64,000 nt of DNA, taken from NCBI RefSeq assembly GCF_000266885.1, contig NC_018020.1:3472001-3536000 (forward strand). Reading direction: 5' to 3'. The notes under the pieces are model-generated. The model did no database searches. It was given only the letters and a program-made list of their open reading frames with translations, and was not told where the DNA came from. The translations under genes were made by a program, and so were the position numbers. Shown piece after piece: positions 28,016 through 38,059 of the stretch. This DNA is from Turneriella parva DSM 21527. GTDB lineage: Bacteria; Spirochaetota; Leptospiria; Turneriellales; Turneriellaceae. Every line of letters begins with the position of its first letter. Position 1 is the first letter of the stretch.

Positions 28016-28199
28016 AGATTTCGACTGCGTTGAATGGGTTCGTGACATAAGAAACCGCGAATTTAATATGAATAAACACCTATCTTTAAAGGAATACGCT
28101 GAAAAGATGTCGCGAGAGGTGCATGAATCGGACTTCTTCCGAAAAGCGATTATAGACCGTGGTGTTGAAGTTGTTTCGCCATCCTTGGCGAAACAATAA
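28005..28199 (+). CDS. Small partner of PIN toxin (putative antitoxin)
   Basis: Second gene of C31, 64 aa, charged and helical (HLSLKEYAEKMSREVHESDFF). It overlaps the PIN gene by 11 bases, so an antitoxin role is inferred from context. Toxin-first order is less usual for PIN modules. Two adjacent ATGs (28005, 28008) are possible starts. Confidence 0.6.
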   Translation: MMNKDFDCVEWVRDIRNREFNMNKHLSLKEYAEKMSREVHESDFFRKAIIDRGVEVVSPSLAKQ

Positions 28200-28218
28200 T
28201 AGCCGATCAAATCACGGC

Positions 28219-28443
28219 AGCTAACAAGATTTACCTGCTGCGCTCGCTGCGGTGCCGTAGCTCCTCGCGTGCTCGGCCTCCGGTGGCCTGAAATGCGTTG
28301 ACGCCCGCGCTCTATCGAGCTTTATTGGCGGGCGCAACGCAGCCACCTGCGGCACATCGATGGCGCGCCAAGAGCGGCTTTCGTAAGAAGACTGCATTTG
28401 TTGTGCGGCGCACCATCGACGTCAGGTAAATCCAACGTTGCCC
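28219..28443 (+). repeat. attC site closing C31 (family A)
   Basis: 225 bp. R'' AGCTAAC, R' GTTGCCC. C31 ends: start GTTAGCTGCCATGATTTGA, end TCAAATCACGGCAGCTAAC. Confidence 0.88.
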
Positions 28444-28896
28444 GCCATGCCTATGCGTGTCCGGAAAATAGAAGAAGCACTGTGTGCAGTCGAGCTTGCG
28501 GCTTGATATTTCGGTGAAGATTAGAGTTTGGCGACTGGCGCAAGCACGACTGCTTAGTTGGCACTCCTGGCTTCGATGTTTTTGTGCGTCAGAAATCCTA
28601 CTATTTGTTCGAATTCGGTATTGCGGCTTCGCAGGCCACGCATCGCGAGCTTGAAAGCGATTGGCCCCTGCCCGATCGATGCGACGTCGCGCTCGCGAGT
28701 CGGCACGGCGGGCAACAGATTTTACAAGCTGCGCCGCCATTCGCTACGCGAAAGGCGTGCTCGGTCTCGGCGACGAAGATGCGTCGACGCCCGCAGCTCG
28801 GTTGAGCTTTATTGGCGGGCGCGCCGCAGTCGCCTTCGACACAATTTGGGTTGCGCCGAAGACGACGCACCCCAAATCGTCTTGTAAAATCAAGCG
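28438..28896 (+). repeat. Type E cassette, copy 6 (C32)
   Basis: 459 bp, attC 28710-28902. Subtype I. CTTAGTTGG introduces a stop in the 64-codon reverse frame that is open in most copies. Confidence 0.85.
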
Positions 28897-28929
28897 TTGT
28901 GCGAAACACGGCGGAGACTTTTTCATATC

Positions 28930-28949
28930 CTCGATCATCCGTGATCGAG
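28930..28949 (+). repeat. TCC-loop hairpin 11
   Basis: CTCGATC-atccgt-GATCGAG (extended by A-T) at the start of C33. Bottom-strand loop ACGGAT. Confidence 0.7.
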
Positions 28950-29021
28950 CTCTATCCATGAAGATTGTTGATTTCTAGCCAGTCAGGCATTCAGAGTGAA
29001 AGCAATTGACACCATATGCTG

Positions 29022-29038
29022 CATTGTGACTCACAATG
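29022..29038 (+). promoter_or_regulatory. Palindromic operator of the C33 toxin-antitoxin module
   Basis: CATTGTG-act-CACAATG is a perfect 7-bp inverted repeat starting 10 bases after a TTGACA (29006-29011) and ending 15 bases before the antitoxin ATG. It is well placed for autorepression by the antitoxin. Confidence 0.6.
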
Positions 29039-29053
29039 AATCAGGAGCAAAAT

Positions 29054-29296
29054 ATGCCCAGAACAGTAACTCTTAGATTGCCCGATAAGACTTATAAACA
29101 GGTCAAAACGGCCGCCTTGTCCGAGAATCGATCAATTGCAAACTACATTGAGACGCATCTGCTTGAACACTTGTTCGAGTCTGATTTCGTCGATGACATA
29201 GAAATGAGTTCGTACGCCAGGGATCCTAAATTTCGCAAAACCATCGAATCTGCCCAGGCTGACATCAAAAAGAAGAAGTACAAGATAGTGGCTTAG
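29054..29296 (+). CDS. Antitoxin (ribbon-helix-helix type)
   Basis: First gene of C33, 80 aa. PRTVTLRLPDKTYKQVKTAA then SIANYIETHLLEHL follows the CopG/RHH pattern (DNA-binding strand, then two helices). AGGAG lies 7 bases before ATG 29054; the frame opens at 29036 inside the palindrome. The toxin gene starts 1 base after its stop codon. Confidence 0.78.
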   Translation: MPRTVTLRLPDKTYKQVKTAALSENRSIANYIETHLLEHLFESDFVDDIEMSSYARDPKFRKTIESAQADIKKKKYKIVA

Positions 29297-29297
29297 A

Positions 29298-29552
29298 ATG
29301 TTCCAGATCGCTGAGACTGAAACCTTTGAGGAAGAGATAAAAGCGTTGCGGCTACAGCAAAGGTTCGATAAAGCCAGGAAGACTATCTACTCCATGCTCA
29401 AGGAAAATCCTTACTATGGAAAGAAACTGAAGGGCAATTACGCCGGGCTTTATCGCTACAGATTAGGCGATTACCGGCTGATTTACTCGATTGACGAAGA
29501 AGAGCAAATAGTTTTCATGTTACACGTAGTCCAAAGAAAAGACGCATACTAA
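29298..29552 (+). CDS. RelE/ParE family toxin
   Basis: Second gene of C33, 84 aa. NPYYGKKLKGNYAGLYRYRLGDYRLIYSIDEEEQIVFMLHVVQRKDAY contains the RelE/ParE core (GLYRYRLGDYRLIY) and the closing HVVQRKDAY. Such toxins cleave mRNA at the ribosome (RelE) or poison gyrase (ParE). Confidence 0.9.
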   Translation: MFQIAETETFEEEIKALRLQQRFDKARKTIYSMLKENPYYGKKLKGNYAGLYRYRLGDYRLIYSIDEEEQIVFMLHVVQRKDAY

Positions 29553-29555
29553 ACA

Positions 29556-29581
29556 CCTGATTGCCATCCTTGGCAATCAGG
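29556..29581 (+). repeat. TCC-loop hairpin 12
   Basis: CCTGATTGCC-atcctt-GGCAATCAGG, 3 bases after the toxin stop codon. Bottom-strand loop AAGGAT. Confidence 0.75.
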
Positions 29582-29602
29582 CTGAACCGAACGCCGTGCA
29601 TC

Positions 29603-29798
29603 GCACAACAAATTTTACGCGCTGCGGGCGCGACCGCTTCGCTGGGTCGCGTCCTCGGGTCTTCGCGGCAGAAGATCGCGGACGGCGCGCACACCGGGAG
29701 GTGTGTTTTGGCGCGCCGCCGCGAGCCGCTTCGACCACATTTTGACTTGCTGCGAAGACACAGCAAGTCAAAACGTCAGCGTAAAATCAACGTTCTAA
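29603..29798 (+). repeat. attC site closing C33 (family D variant)
   Basis: 196 bp. R'' GCACAAC, R' GTTCTAA. The inner block is GCGGGCGCGACCGC and the right arm resembles family I (TTGACTTGCTGCGAAG). C33 ends: start GTTGTGCGAAACACGGCG, end CGCCGTGCATCGCACAAC. Confidence 0.85.
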
Positions 29799-30346
29799 GC
29801 CATTGCCTAGCGTCGCGAAGAGAAGCATTACCACTAAGAGCGCCTCATCATTGCAAGACATTTCCAAGCTTGAAAGCTAGTCGTGTAACGACTGCTACAA
29901 TTGAAGATCGCGACGCTCCGCGATCGCTGCAAGAGTTTTACCCAGGCGTATTCGCAAAACCCGAAAAGAGTTATCGGCGCGATGGATCAGATTTCGCGTT
30001 GCGCTGCGTTCGCGAGCTTTGGTTCATTCGTACGCGGCGGGAATTAGCGAGAGCTCGCGAACTCCGCTTTTTGCAGACCTCGCGCCGCTCTTCAGGTAAA
30101 GTGCGGGTTTTGCGAACACGCCACGACCTGCCCCCAAGCGATCGCTTGACGGCAACGGCTTAGAACAAATTTTACAAGCTGCGCCGCCAATCGCCTCGCG
30201 ATTGGCGTGCTCGGTCTCGGCGACGAAGATGCGTCGACGCCCGCGGCTCGGTTGAGCTTTATTGGCGGGCGCGCCGCAGTCGCCTTCGACACAATTTGGG
30301 TTGCGCCGAAGACGGCACACCCCAAATCGTCTTGTAAAATCAAACG
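29793..30346 (+). repeat. Type F cassette, copy 6 (C34), with family E attC
   Basis: 554 bp, attC 30160-30352 of family E. Body divergent from other F copies (GTTCTAAGCCATTGCC / GGCAACGGCTTAGAAC boundary, itself compensated). By eye identical to copy 8. Confidence 0.85.
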
Positions 30347-30804
30347 TTGCCCGCCATGCCTATGCGTGGCCGAAAAATCGAAGAAGCACTGTGTGCAGTC
30401 GAGCTTGCGGCTTGCTATTTCGATGAAGATTAGAGTTTGGCGACTGGCGCAAGCACGACTGCTTGGTTGGCGCTCCTGGCTTCGATGTTTGTGTGCGTCA
30501 GAAATCCTACTATGCGTTCGAATTCGGTATTGCGGCTTCGCAGGCCACGCATCGCGAGCTTGTGAGCCATTGACCCCTGCCCGATCGATGCGACGTCGCG
30601 CTCGCGAGTCGGCACGGCGGGCAACAGATTTTACAAGCTGCGCCGCCATTCGCTACGCGAAAGGCGTGCTCGGTCTCGGCGACGAAGATGCGTCGACGCC
30701 CGCGCTCTGTCGAGCTTCATTGGCGGGCGCGCCGCAGTCGCCTTCGACACAATTTGGGTTGCGCCGAAGACGGCACACCCCAAATCGTCTTGTAAAATCA
30801 AACG
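30347..30804 (+). repeat. Type E cassette, copy 7 (C35)
   Basis: 458 bp, attC 30619-30810. Subtype I with TGAGCCATTGACCCC. Confidence 0.85.
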
Positions 30805-30839
30805 TTGTGCGCCATTGTCGTGCAAACCTCTTTCTACTC

Positions 30840-30857
30840 GCCGACATCCGTGTCGGC
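30840..30857 (+). repeat. TCC-loop hairpin 13
   Basis: GCCGAC-atccgt-GTCGGC at the start of C36. Bottom-strand loop ACGGAT. Confidence 0.7.
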
Positions 30858-30958
30858 CGGCAGCTCAGGGCGCACCAAAAGAATACTTGGCGTGGCAAAA
30901 TAGGCGATTCACCATGATGGTGTAATTAGGTAGAGATTCCCGAATAAGAATCTACTTC

Positions 30959-31180
30959 TTACTTTTTCCTGGCGTCAGCAATATCTTGTAGCCGAGAAGC
31001 CAGAGAGCCCAAATCCGAATCATAGTCTGCACTATCAGCAATACTCTTCCCAAATCCAGTCCCTGTAGCTGCCCCGCTTTCAATCAAAGAAAGCATCGCC
31101 TCGAACTTTTTCCTAGTTCCCTCTTCTAACCTGCGCTTGGCCAGTTCAGCTTCAATTTCCCGCAATGATTTTTCTGGCAT
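30959..31180 (-). CDS. Small helical hypothetical protein
   Basis: Single gene of C36, 73 aa, minus strand. The first ~35 residues are a charged helix (KSLREIEAELAKRRLEEGTRKKFEAML), then a Gly/Ala-rich linker and a second helix (LGSLASRLQDIADARKK). AAGG lies 4 bases before ATG 31180. No family recognised. Confidence 0.58.
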   Translation of the reverse strand: MPEKSLREIEAELAKRRLEEGTRKKFEAMLSLIESGAATGTGFGKSIADSADYDSDLGSLASRLQDIADARKK

Positions 31181-31290
31181 TACCTTTCGCAAATAAGTTT
31201 TGATAAGTCGTCAATTCATATTGAAAGATGTCTACGCTTTGACTCTCCGTGGCAAGCAGCCATACCAGAACAGATTGACCTAAGCCACAT

Positions 31291-31316
31291 GCCCTTGGCC
31301 ATCCGTGGCCAAGGGC
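31291..31316 (+). repeat. TCC-loop hairpin 14
   Basis: GCCCTTGGCC-atccgt-GGCCAAGGGC, perfect 10-bp stem, upstream of the reverse gene. Bottom-strand loop ACGGAT. Confidence 0.75.
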
Positions 31317-31333
31317 TACCGAACGACAACGGC

Positions 31334-31552
31334 GCACAACAAGATTTACGAGCTGCGCTCCCTGCGGTGCCGTAGCTCCTCGGGTGCTCGGCCCTACGTG
31401 CCAAAGATGCCCTGCGCCCGCCGGCCAGTGGGCCTGCATTGGCGGGCTCGGGCAGGCACTTCGGGCAAATTTTGGCGGCTAAATATGCTTTAACCGTATT
31501 AAATAATTGACATAGTGCGCCGCCAAAACTTCTCGTAAATCCAACGTTGTGC
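31334..31552 (+). repeat. attC site closing C36 (family B)
   Basis: 219 bp. R'' GCACAAC, R' GTTGTGC. C36 ends: start GTTGTGCGCCATTGTCGT, end ACGACAACGGCGCACAAC. Confidence 0.88.
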
Positions 31553-31577
31553 GCAATTGGTTAACAGGTAGTCCATC

Positions 31578-32237
31578 ATGAAAAAACTAAACAGATTAAT
31601 CGTTTTAATTACTCTAAACACAATGCTTTGGGGCCAAGAATATATGGTTCTACCCGACAGCGGTTTAAACCTACGAAGTAGCGCTGATAAGACATCCGAA
31701 CGCTTGACCAATGTGCCGACTGGAAGCATTGTACAGCTCATTCAGAGACATCATCAACTAGAAACCATAGATGGTATTACTGATAATTGGTGTAAGATCA
31801 ATGCTAATGGCCGCGAGGGTTGGGTTTTTTGTGGTTATCTCGGTCGCATTATGAGAAAGGTTACCTGCTCGTCTGTAGAATCTCTCCTACCACCTGGGGA
31901 CGCAGTCACAAAAAGTGAGATAATTGATGCCAAGTATGAGACCTCTCCCGAACCAGGAAAATATGTTCGCAAATTGACTTACTTTAAGAGCGGCATAGTC
32001 GTAGAGCATCGCTCAGGCTATGAATATTTTGCAGACAACTACTATTTTCCTGAAATTAATATTTATGAAGCGTTTTTAATTGTCAAACGCTGTAATGAAC
32101 TCTACTCCAAAATTTCGTTTCCGAAGGTTACAAAAGAGAAAACTATTCGCTTCAAACAAGACAAATACATGACGGGGCATGCTGTAATTGAGAAAAAGGC
32201 ACAAGGAGTAGAGATACGGTTTGAACACTACGATTAA
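31578..32237 (+). CDS. Secreted SH3-domain protein
   Basis: Single gene of C37, 219 aa. Signal peptide about 1-20 (LNRLIVLITLNTMLWG). An SH3b domain follows (residues ~22-92: GLNLRSSADKTSERLTNVPTGS, WCKINANGREGWVFCGYL). The C-terminal ~125 residues are a distinct domain with EYFADNYYFPEINIYE. Bacterial SH3 domains often bind peptidoglycan. Confidence 0.8.
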   Translation: MKKLNRLIVLITLNTMLWGQEYMVLPDSGLNLRSSADKTSERLTNVPTGSIVQLIQRHHQLETIDGITDNWCKINANGREGWVFCGYLGRIMRKVTCSSVESLLPPGDAVTKSEIIDAKYETSPEPGKYVRKLTYFKSGIVVEHRSGYEYFADNYYFPEINIYEAFLIVKRCNELYSKISFPKVTKEKTIRFKQDKYMTGHAVIEKKAQGVEIRFEHYD

Positions 32238-32245
32238 CCAACTGC

Positions 32246-32464
32246 GCACAACAAGATTTACGAGCTGCGCCCCCTGCGGTGCCGTAGCTCCTCGGGTGCT
32301 CGGCCCTACGTGCCGAAGATGCCCTGCGCCCGCCGGCCAGTGGGCCTGCATTGGCGGGCTCGGGCAGGCACTTCGGGCAAATTTTGGCGGCTAAATATGC
32401 TTTTACCGTAATAAATAATTGACATAGTGCGCCGCCAAAACTTCTCGTAAATCCAACGTTGCCC
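32246..32464 (+). repeat. attC site closing C37 (family B)
   Basis: 219 bp. R'' GCACAAC, R' GTTGCCC. C37 ends: start GTTGTGCGCAATTGGTTAA, end TTAACCAACTGCGCACAAC. Confidence 0.88.
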
Positions 32465-32917
32465 GCCATGCCTATGCGTGGCCGAAAAATAGAAGAGGCA
32501 CTGTGTGCAGTCGAGCTTGCGGCTTGCTAATTCGGTGAAGATTAGAGTTTGGCGGTTGGCGCAAGCACGACTGCTTGGTTGGCGCTCCTGGCTTCGATGT
32601 TTGTGTGCGTCAGAAATCCTACTATGCGTTCGAATTCGGTATTGCGGCTTCGCAGGCCACGCATCGCGAGCTTGGGAGCGATTGGCCCCTGCCCGATCGA
32701 TGCGACGTCGCGCTCGCGAGTCGGCACGGCGGGCAACAGATTTTACAAGCTGCGCCGCCAATCGCCTCGCGATTGGCGTGCTCGGTCTCGACGACGAAGA
32801 TGCGTCGACGCCCGCAGCTCAGTTGAGCTTTGTTGGCGGGCGCGCCGCAGTCGCCTTCGACACAATTTGGGTTGCGCCGAAGACGGCACACCCCAAATCG
32901 TCTTGTAAAATCAAACG
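32459..32917 (+). repeat. Type E cassette, copy 8 (C38)
   Basis: 459 bp, attC 32731-32923. Subtype I. The attC centre carries CCAATCGCCTCGCGATTGG, as in copies 6 and 8 of type F, instead of CCATTCGCTACGCGAAAGG. Confidence 0.85.
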
Positions 32918-33376
32918 TTGCCCGCCATGCCTATGCGTGGCCGAAAAATAGAAGAAGCACTGTGTGCAGTCGAGCTTGCGGCTTGCTATTTGGGTGAAGA
33001 TTAGAGTTTGGCGACTGGCGCAAGCACGACTGCTCGGTAGGCGCTCCTGGTATCGAAGTTCGTGAGCGTCAGAAATCCTTCTATTTGTTCGAAGTCGAAT
33101 TTGCGGCTTCGCAGGCCACGCATCGCGAGCTTGGGAGCGATTGGCCTCTGCCCGATAGAAGCTCTGTAGCGCTCGCTAGCCGGCACGGCGGGCAACAGAT
33201 TTTACAAGCTGCGCCGCCATTCGCTACGCGAAAGGCGTGCTCGGTCTCGGCGACGAAGATGCGTCGACGCCCGCAGCTCAGTTGAGCTTTATTGGCGGGC
33301 GCGCCGCAGTCGCCTTCGACACAATTTGGGTTGCGCCGAAGACGGCACACCCCAAATCGTCTTGCAAAATCAAACG
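32918..33376 (+). repeat. Type E cassette, copy 9 (C39)
   Basis: 459 bp, attC 33190-33382. Subtype II, near-identical to copy 3. Confidence 0.85.
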
Positions 33377-33951
33377 TTCTATGTCATTGCCTAGCGTCGC
33401 GAAGAGATGAAAAAGCCGAAGAGCGCCTCTTCATTGTAAGCTCCCTCCAGGCTTCAACGCTGGTAGTGTAACGGACGCTACAGATGAAGATCGCGACGCT
33501 CCGCGATCGCTGCAAGAGTTTTACCCAGGCGCATTCGCAAAACCCGCGAAGAGTTGTCGGCGCGATGGATCAGATTTCGTCTTGCGCTACGTTCGCGAGC
33601 CTTCGTTCATTCGTACGCGGCGGAAATTACCGAGAGCTCGCGAACTCCGCTTTGATTCAACCTCAGGCGCCTCGTCAGGTAAAGTGCGGGTTTTGCGAAC
33701 ACGCCACAGCCCTACCCTAAGCGACCGCTTGACGGCAACGACATAGAACAAATTTTACGCGCTGCGCCGCGACCACTCCGTTGGGTCGCGTGCTCGGCCC
33801 TGCGCGCCAAAGATGCCTTCGTCGCACAAACGGGCCGTTTGTTTGGTGCTCCTCAGGCAGGCGCTCCGGGCACATGCGCTTCGCGTAAAACGCAATGGTT
33901 GAAATGCAAAACACTTTACACCCGCAGGCGCACGTCAGCGTAAAATCAACG
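33377..33951 (+). repeat. Type F cassette, copy 7 (C40)
   Basis: 575 bp, attC 33743-33957 (family F). Same subgroup as copies 1, 5, 11. Confidence 0.85.
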
Positions 33952-34409
33952 TTGCCCGCCATGCCTAAGCGTGGCCGAAAAATAAGGAAAGCACTGTGTG
34001 CAGTCGAGCTTGCGGCTTGCTATTTGGGTGAAGATTAGAGTTTGGCGACTGGCGCAAGCACGACTGCTCGGTGGGCGCTCCTGGTATCGAGGTTCGTGAG
34101 CGTCAGAAATCCTACTATTTGTTCGAATTCGGTTTTGCGGCTTCGCAGGCCACGCATCGCGAGCTTGAGAGCGATTGGCCCCTGCCCGATCAATTCGACG
34201 TCGCGCTCGCGAGTCGGCACGGCGGGCAACAGATTTTACAAGCTGCGCCGCCATTCGCTGCGCGAAAGGCGTGCTCGGTCTCGGCGACGAAGATGCGTCG
34301 ACACCCGCGCTCTGTCGAGCTTCATTGGCGGGCGCGCCGCAGTCGCCTTCGACACAATTTGGGTTGCGCCGAAGACGGCACACCCCAAATCGTCTTGTAA
34401 AATCAAACG
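33952..34409 (+). repeat. Type E cassette, copy 10 (C41)
   Basis: 458 bp, attC 34224-34415. Subtype I with GATCAATTCGACGTCG and CCATTCGCTGCGCG. Confidence 0.85.
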
Positions 34410-34867
34410 TTGCCCGCCATGCCTATGCGTGGCCGAAAAAAAGAAGAAGCACTGTGTGCAGTCGAGCTTGCGGCTTGCTATTTCGGTGAAGATTAGAGTT
34501 TGGCGACTGGCGCAAGCACGACTGCTCGTTGGGCGCTCCTGGCTTCGAGGTTTGTGTGCGTCAGAAATCCTACTATTTTTTCGAAATCGGTTTTGCGGCT
34601 TCGCAGGCCACGCATCGCGAGCTTGGGAGCGATTGGCCCCTGCCCGATCGATGCGACGTCGCGCTCGCGAGTCGGCACGGCGGGCAACAGATTTTACAAG
34701 CTGCGCCGCCATTCGCTACGCGAAAGGCGTGCTCGGTCTCGGCGACGAAGATGCGTCGACGCCCGCGCTCTGTCGAGCTTAATTGGCGGGCGCGCCGCAG
34801 TCGCCTTCGACACAATTTGGGTTGCGCCGAAGACGCCGCACCCCAAATCGTCTTGTAAAATCAAACG
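34410..34867 (+). repeat. Type E cassette, copy 11 (C42)
   Basis: 458 bp, attC 34682-34873. Subtype I. Confidence 0.85.
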
Positions 34868-34896
34868 TTGTCTGAAATAATTGCGCCTTTGTGATC

Positions 34897-34915
34897 CGCT
34901 CGCCTCGTGCGAGCG
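34897..34915 (+). repeat. TCC-type hairpin 15
   Basis: CGCTCGC-ctcgt-GCGAGCG at the start of C43. The loop deviates (TCG). Confidence 0.6.
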
Positions 34916-34957
34916 CCATAAAACCTCAAGCAAACAGAATCTTTTTGACTGCGGTGT

Positions 34958-35539
34958 TTATCTATTGTACTTAGCGTAAGATGCACCTAATTCTTTGCGA
35001 ATGCGAATTAACTGTTCTTTAAGTGTCACTAAATCATCTGCATCTGTGAATAATTTCATCAAATAAGATGGTTCCAACACATTCTTGGGATCTACAAGAA
35101 CATTGTTGATTTCTGATTCTAGTTGAAGATACAAACAATCCAAAAAGAGCTGCTTGCAGAAAATTAACAATAGTCTGTGCGCCTCTCGGTTTCGATGAAT
35201 AATTTGAATCGCTCGGATTATCATATTCACCGTATGCGCATTCCGATCTGATAGGTCCCGTTGATTAGGGGTCGCATGTTTTCTTAGGTGCTCCCACCAA
35301 TAAGCATTAGTTTGATTTGCCATAGTGATTATCAAGTTCATGATATGCAGCTTTATTTGGTACCTTGCACTCGATACAATACTCATTAAAGACGCAACGA
35401 GAGCTAAACCAGCAATGCCAATAGTCAGTAGATCATACGGCCTGATTTCAGATTCTGAAAGACAAAAAATCATACTGTATATTGAAGAAACCAGTCTTCT
35501 GAAGATTCTATTTCGCCATGAATAAGGGAATTTCCCCAA
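34958..35539 (-). CDS. Membrane-anchored helical protein
   Basis: Second reverse gene of C43, up to 193 aa. One strong hydrophobic segment (LLTIGIAGLALVASLMSIV, about residues 38-56) is followed by a long helical domain ending in LVTLKEQLIRIRKELGASY. The longest frame starts at a TTG (35539); ATG 35473 gives 171 aa and keeps the membrane helix. The design resembles the small anchored protein of C63. No family recognised. Confidence 0.62.
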   Translation of the reverse strand: MGKFPYSWRNRIFRRLVSSIYSMIFCLSESEIRPYDLLTIGIAGLALVASLMSIVSSARYQIKLHIMNLIITMANQTNAYWWEHLRKHATPNQRDLSDRNAHTVNMIIRAIQIIHRNREAHRLLLIFCKQLFLDCLYLQLESEINNVLVDPKNVLEPSYLMKLFTDADDLVTLKEQLIRIRKELGASYAKYNR

Positions 35540-35557
35540 TCCAGGAGAATATACCTG

Positions 35558-36295
35558 TCATTTATTTTCAGAACTCTCCGGTGAATCTTCTAGTCGCGGG
35601 ATCTTTTCATTGCTTACTTTGAAATCTATTAATTTTACCCAACCTCGCCCTACACCAAAAACAGACACTTTTAGATCACACGTTTCGTTCTCGCCTTCAT
35701 TCTTTACAAAGAAATCGCTCAGTAAACTTTCAGGGGCCACGTGGACATCCTTCAAGAAGACCTTTCTCTGAGCAGCCTGCTCGAAGCTATCACGCAGTCG
35801 ATGCGGGAGCATATTATCATCATAACTGAGATGGAAATGACCTTCATGAATATCAGCCAAGCTGTGGTAAGGCGGCAAATGCGCTTCTCTTGGGCAGGAT
35901 TCAAGCGTCTCTGAGCAAACACATGCCTCAATAGATCCATAATCCGTCCGGAAAACTTGTGCACTCCATCTTCCTGTTAACCTTAGAATCGTTTTGGGTG
36001 GTGCTGAGCCAAAAATGCTATTATTAACAAATAGTGCAGAATTTCTTTTCTTAAATTCTTTCCATACCGCCTCAGCCTTTGTCGGTCTATCGTTCAGGTA
36101 CAGCTGTCTAATCTCTTCACATTTCGCAAGTGCTCCAGTTTTTTCAATAGCCTCCAACGTCCATACCCGCTGGGTCGGCGCGGCAGGTGTCTGAGTTGCG
36201 AGAATGACACCGCCAAAGAAAGCTATTAGTGCTATATAAACTTTGGGCTGCTTCGACGCGATTTTCTGTCTGACATTCCTGAGATAAGTATTCAT
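35558..36295 (-). CDS. Exported hypothetical protein
   Basis: First reverse gene of C43, 245 aa from ATG 36295. A basic n-region (RNVRQKIASKQPK) and hydrophobic VYIALIAFFGGVILATQTPAAP make a signal peptide or anchor. The mature part contains four Cys (AKCEEI, EACVCSETLESC) and a C-terminal domain CDLKVSVFGVGRGWVKLIDF. No family recognised. The frame stays open upstream to 36424, into the terminal repeat. Confidence 0.65.
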   Translation of the reverse strand: MNTYLRNVRQKIASKQPKVYIALIAFFGGVILATQTPAAPTQRVWTLEAIEKTGALAKCEEIRQLYLNDRPTKAEAVWKEFKKRNSALFVNNSIFGSAPPKTILRLTGRWSAQVFRTDYGSIEACVCSETLESCPREAHLPPYHSLADIHEGHFHLSYDDNMLPHRLRDSFEQAAQRKVFLKDVHVAPESLLSDFFVKNEGENETCDLKVSVFGVGRGWVKLIDFKVSNEKIPRLEDSPESSENK

Positions 36296-36375
36296 CAGTA
36301 ATGATGATATATGGTGACTTCCTATGTAAATCTCTTTTTTATTCTCATACTTAATATAAGTCTCATCTTGGTTTC

Positions 36376-36396
36376 GCCCGGCCGTCCTAGCCGGGC
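36376..36396 (+). repeat. TCC-loop hairpin 16
   Basis: GCCCGGC-cgtccta-GCCGGGC at the end of C43, directly before the shared TCACAGGCGCAATTAC end. Confidence 0.68.
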
Positions 36397-36415
36397 TCAC
36401 AGGCGCAATTACTTC

Positions 36416-36609
36416 AGACAACAAGTTTTACCTGCTGCGCGCACGACCACTGCGTTGGGTCGTGTGCTCGGCCACTCCGCGCCGAAGATGCCCTGCGCCC
36501 GCCGGCCAGTGGGCCTGCATTGGCGGGCTCGGGCAGGCGCTCCGGGCACATTTTGGCTTGCGGCGAAGACGCCACAATCCAAAACGTCAAGGTAAAACCC
36601 GCGTTGCCC
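36416..36609 (+). repeat. attC site closing C43 (family C)
   Basis: 194 bp. R'' AGACAAC, R' GTTGCCC. The inner arm is CGCGCACGACCACTGCG, shared only with the site closing C45. Confidence 0.86.
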
Positions 36610-37062
36610 GCCATGCCTATGCGTGGCCGAAAAATAGAAGAGGCACTGTGTGCAGTCGAGCTTGCGGCTTGCTAATTCGGTGAAGATTAGAGTTTGGCGG
36701 TTGGCGCAAGCACGACTGCTTGGTTGGCGCTCCTGGCTTCGATGTTTGTGTGCGTCAGAAATCCTACTATGCGTTCGAATTCGGTATTGCGGCTTCGCAG
36801 GCCACGCATCGCGAGCTTGAGAGCGATTGGCCCCTGCCCGATCGATGCGACGTCGCGCTCGCGAGTCGGCACGGCGGGCAACAGATTTTACAAGCTGCGC
36901 CGCCATTCGCTACGCGAAAGGCGTGCTCGGTCTCGGCGACGAAGATGCGTCGACGCCCGCAGCTCGGTTGAGCTTCATTGGCGGGCGCGCCGCAGTCGCC
37001 TTCGACACAATTTGGGTTGCGCCGAAGACGGCACACCCCAAATCGTCTAGTAAAATCTAACG
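36604..37062 (+). repeat. Type E cassette, copy 12 (C44)
   Basis: 459 bp, attC 36876-37068. Subtype I; the body resembles copy 8. Confidence 0.85.
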
Positions 37063-37237
37063 TTGTCTGAAATAATTGCGCCATTGCAGATACCCTACCT
37101 CGTGTCGGGGCAGGCAAATAAATTAATCATTTATGAAAATCAACGCTAAAATTAAGACCCCAAAATCTCTATGTTAAATTTTGCCCAGGGTGAAGAACAA
37201 CATATGATGCTGCAGTGACCCCCGAAAACCGGACAGC

Positions 37238-38059
37238 TTAACCTGCTGCCATTAGGTTCCTGTATTCAACCGGCGAACGCATCTTCAAGCCTTTATGGGG
37301 CGCATGATGGTTGTAGTCATGCATCCAGTCTGAAATCTGCGGCATTACTTTCCACGCGGATTCAAGGCGATTTATGTAAACGTAATCGCGCTTGAATGTT
37401 TTCACAAATGCTTCGGCCATACCGTTGCTTTCAGGGCTATAGGCAGGCGTCGTGCAGACTTGAAAGCCGATGGAAGATGCAAAATGAACCGTTTCACGGC
37501 TCGTGAATTGTGGGCCATTATCACTGAGCAGTTGAATGGTGTGTGGGCATTCAGCCTTGCCAAAGCGCTCTTCGACTGCACCGAGCAGCATGTCGCGAAT
37601 GTTCAGACCGTCGATGCCGACGGTGCTGCTAAAGTGATTGATGACTTGCCGATCGTGGCAATCCAGAACAAACGCCACCCAGACGTGAGTGCCATCCCAG
37701 GTAAGCACGCCAAATATATCCATGCACCAGCGCACGTCACTTTTCGCCGTGATGATTCTGCCATCATGCACAAGGGTGCGACGGCTTGCAACTTTTTGCA
37801 GCAGCAACTGGTGCACCTTCATCAATCGGTAGACGCGCTTCTTATTCACGCGTGAAAAGCCTTGTTTTTCAAGGGTTTTGTTGAGCATTGCTGTCACGCG
37901 TCTATACCCGTAAGTCGGTCTTTCATCACAGATGCGTCGGATTTCCGGCAGTACTCGTTCATCTACCGTCTGGTCGGTTTTATTTCCGCGTCGTGAGGAT
38001 TTCAAGCTTTCATAGAGGTTGGATCGAGATACGCGCAATACATCCGCTACCTGATTCAC
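37238..38059 (-). CDS. IS3-family transposase OrfB (DDE)
   Basis: 273 aa. An HTH_21-like N-domain (RPTYGYRRVTAML) is followed by the rve integrase core with WCMDIFGVLTWDG, LLSDNGPQFTS and SPESNGMAEAF supplying the D, D, E triad. All three are present, so the protein looks intact. Its ATG overlaps the OrfA stop codon by 4 bases. Confidence 0.93.
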   Translation of the reverse strand: MNQVADVLRVSRSNLYESLKSSRRGNKTDQTVDERVLPEIRRICDERPTYGYRRVTAMLNKTLEKQGFSRVNKKRVYRLMKVHQLLLQKVASRRTLVHDGRIITAKSDVRWCMDIFGVLTWDGTHVWVAFVLDCHDRQVINHFSSTVGIDGLNIRDMLLGAVEERFGKAECPHTIQLLSDNGPQFTSRETVHFASSIGFQVCTTPAYSPESNGMAEAFVKTFKRDYVYINRLESAWKVMPQISDWMHDYNHHAPHKGLKMRSPVEYRNLMAAG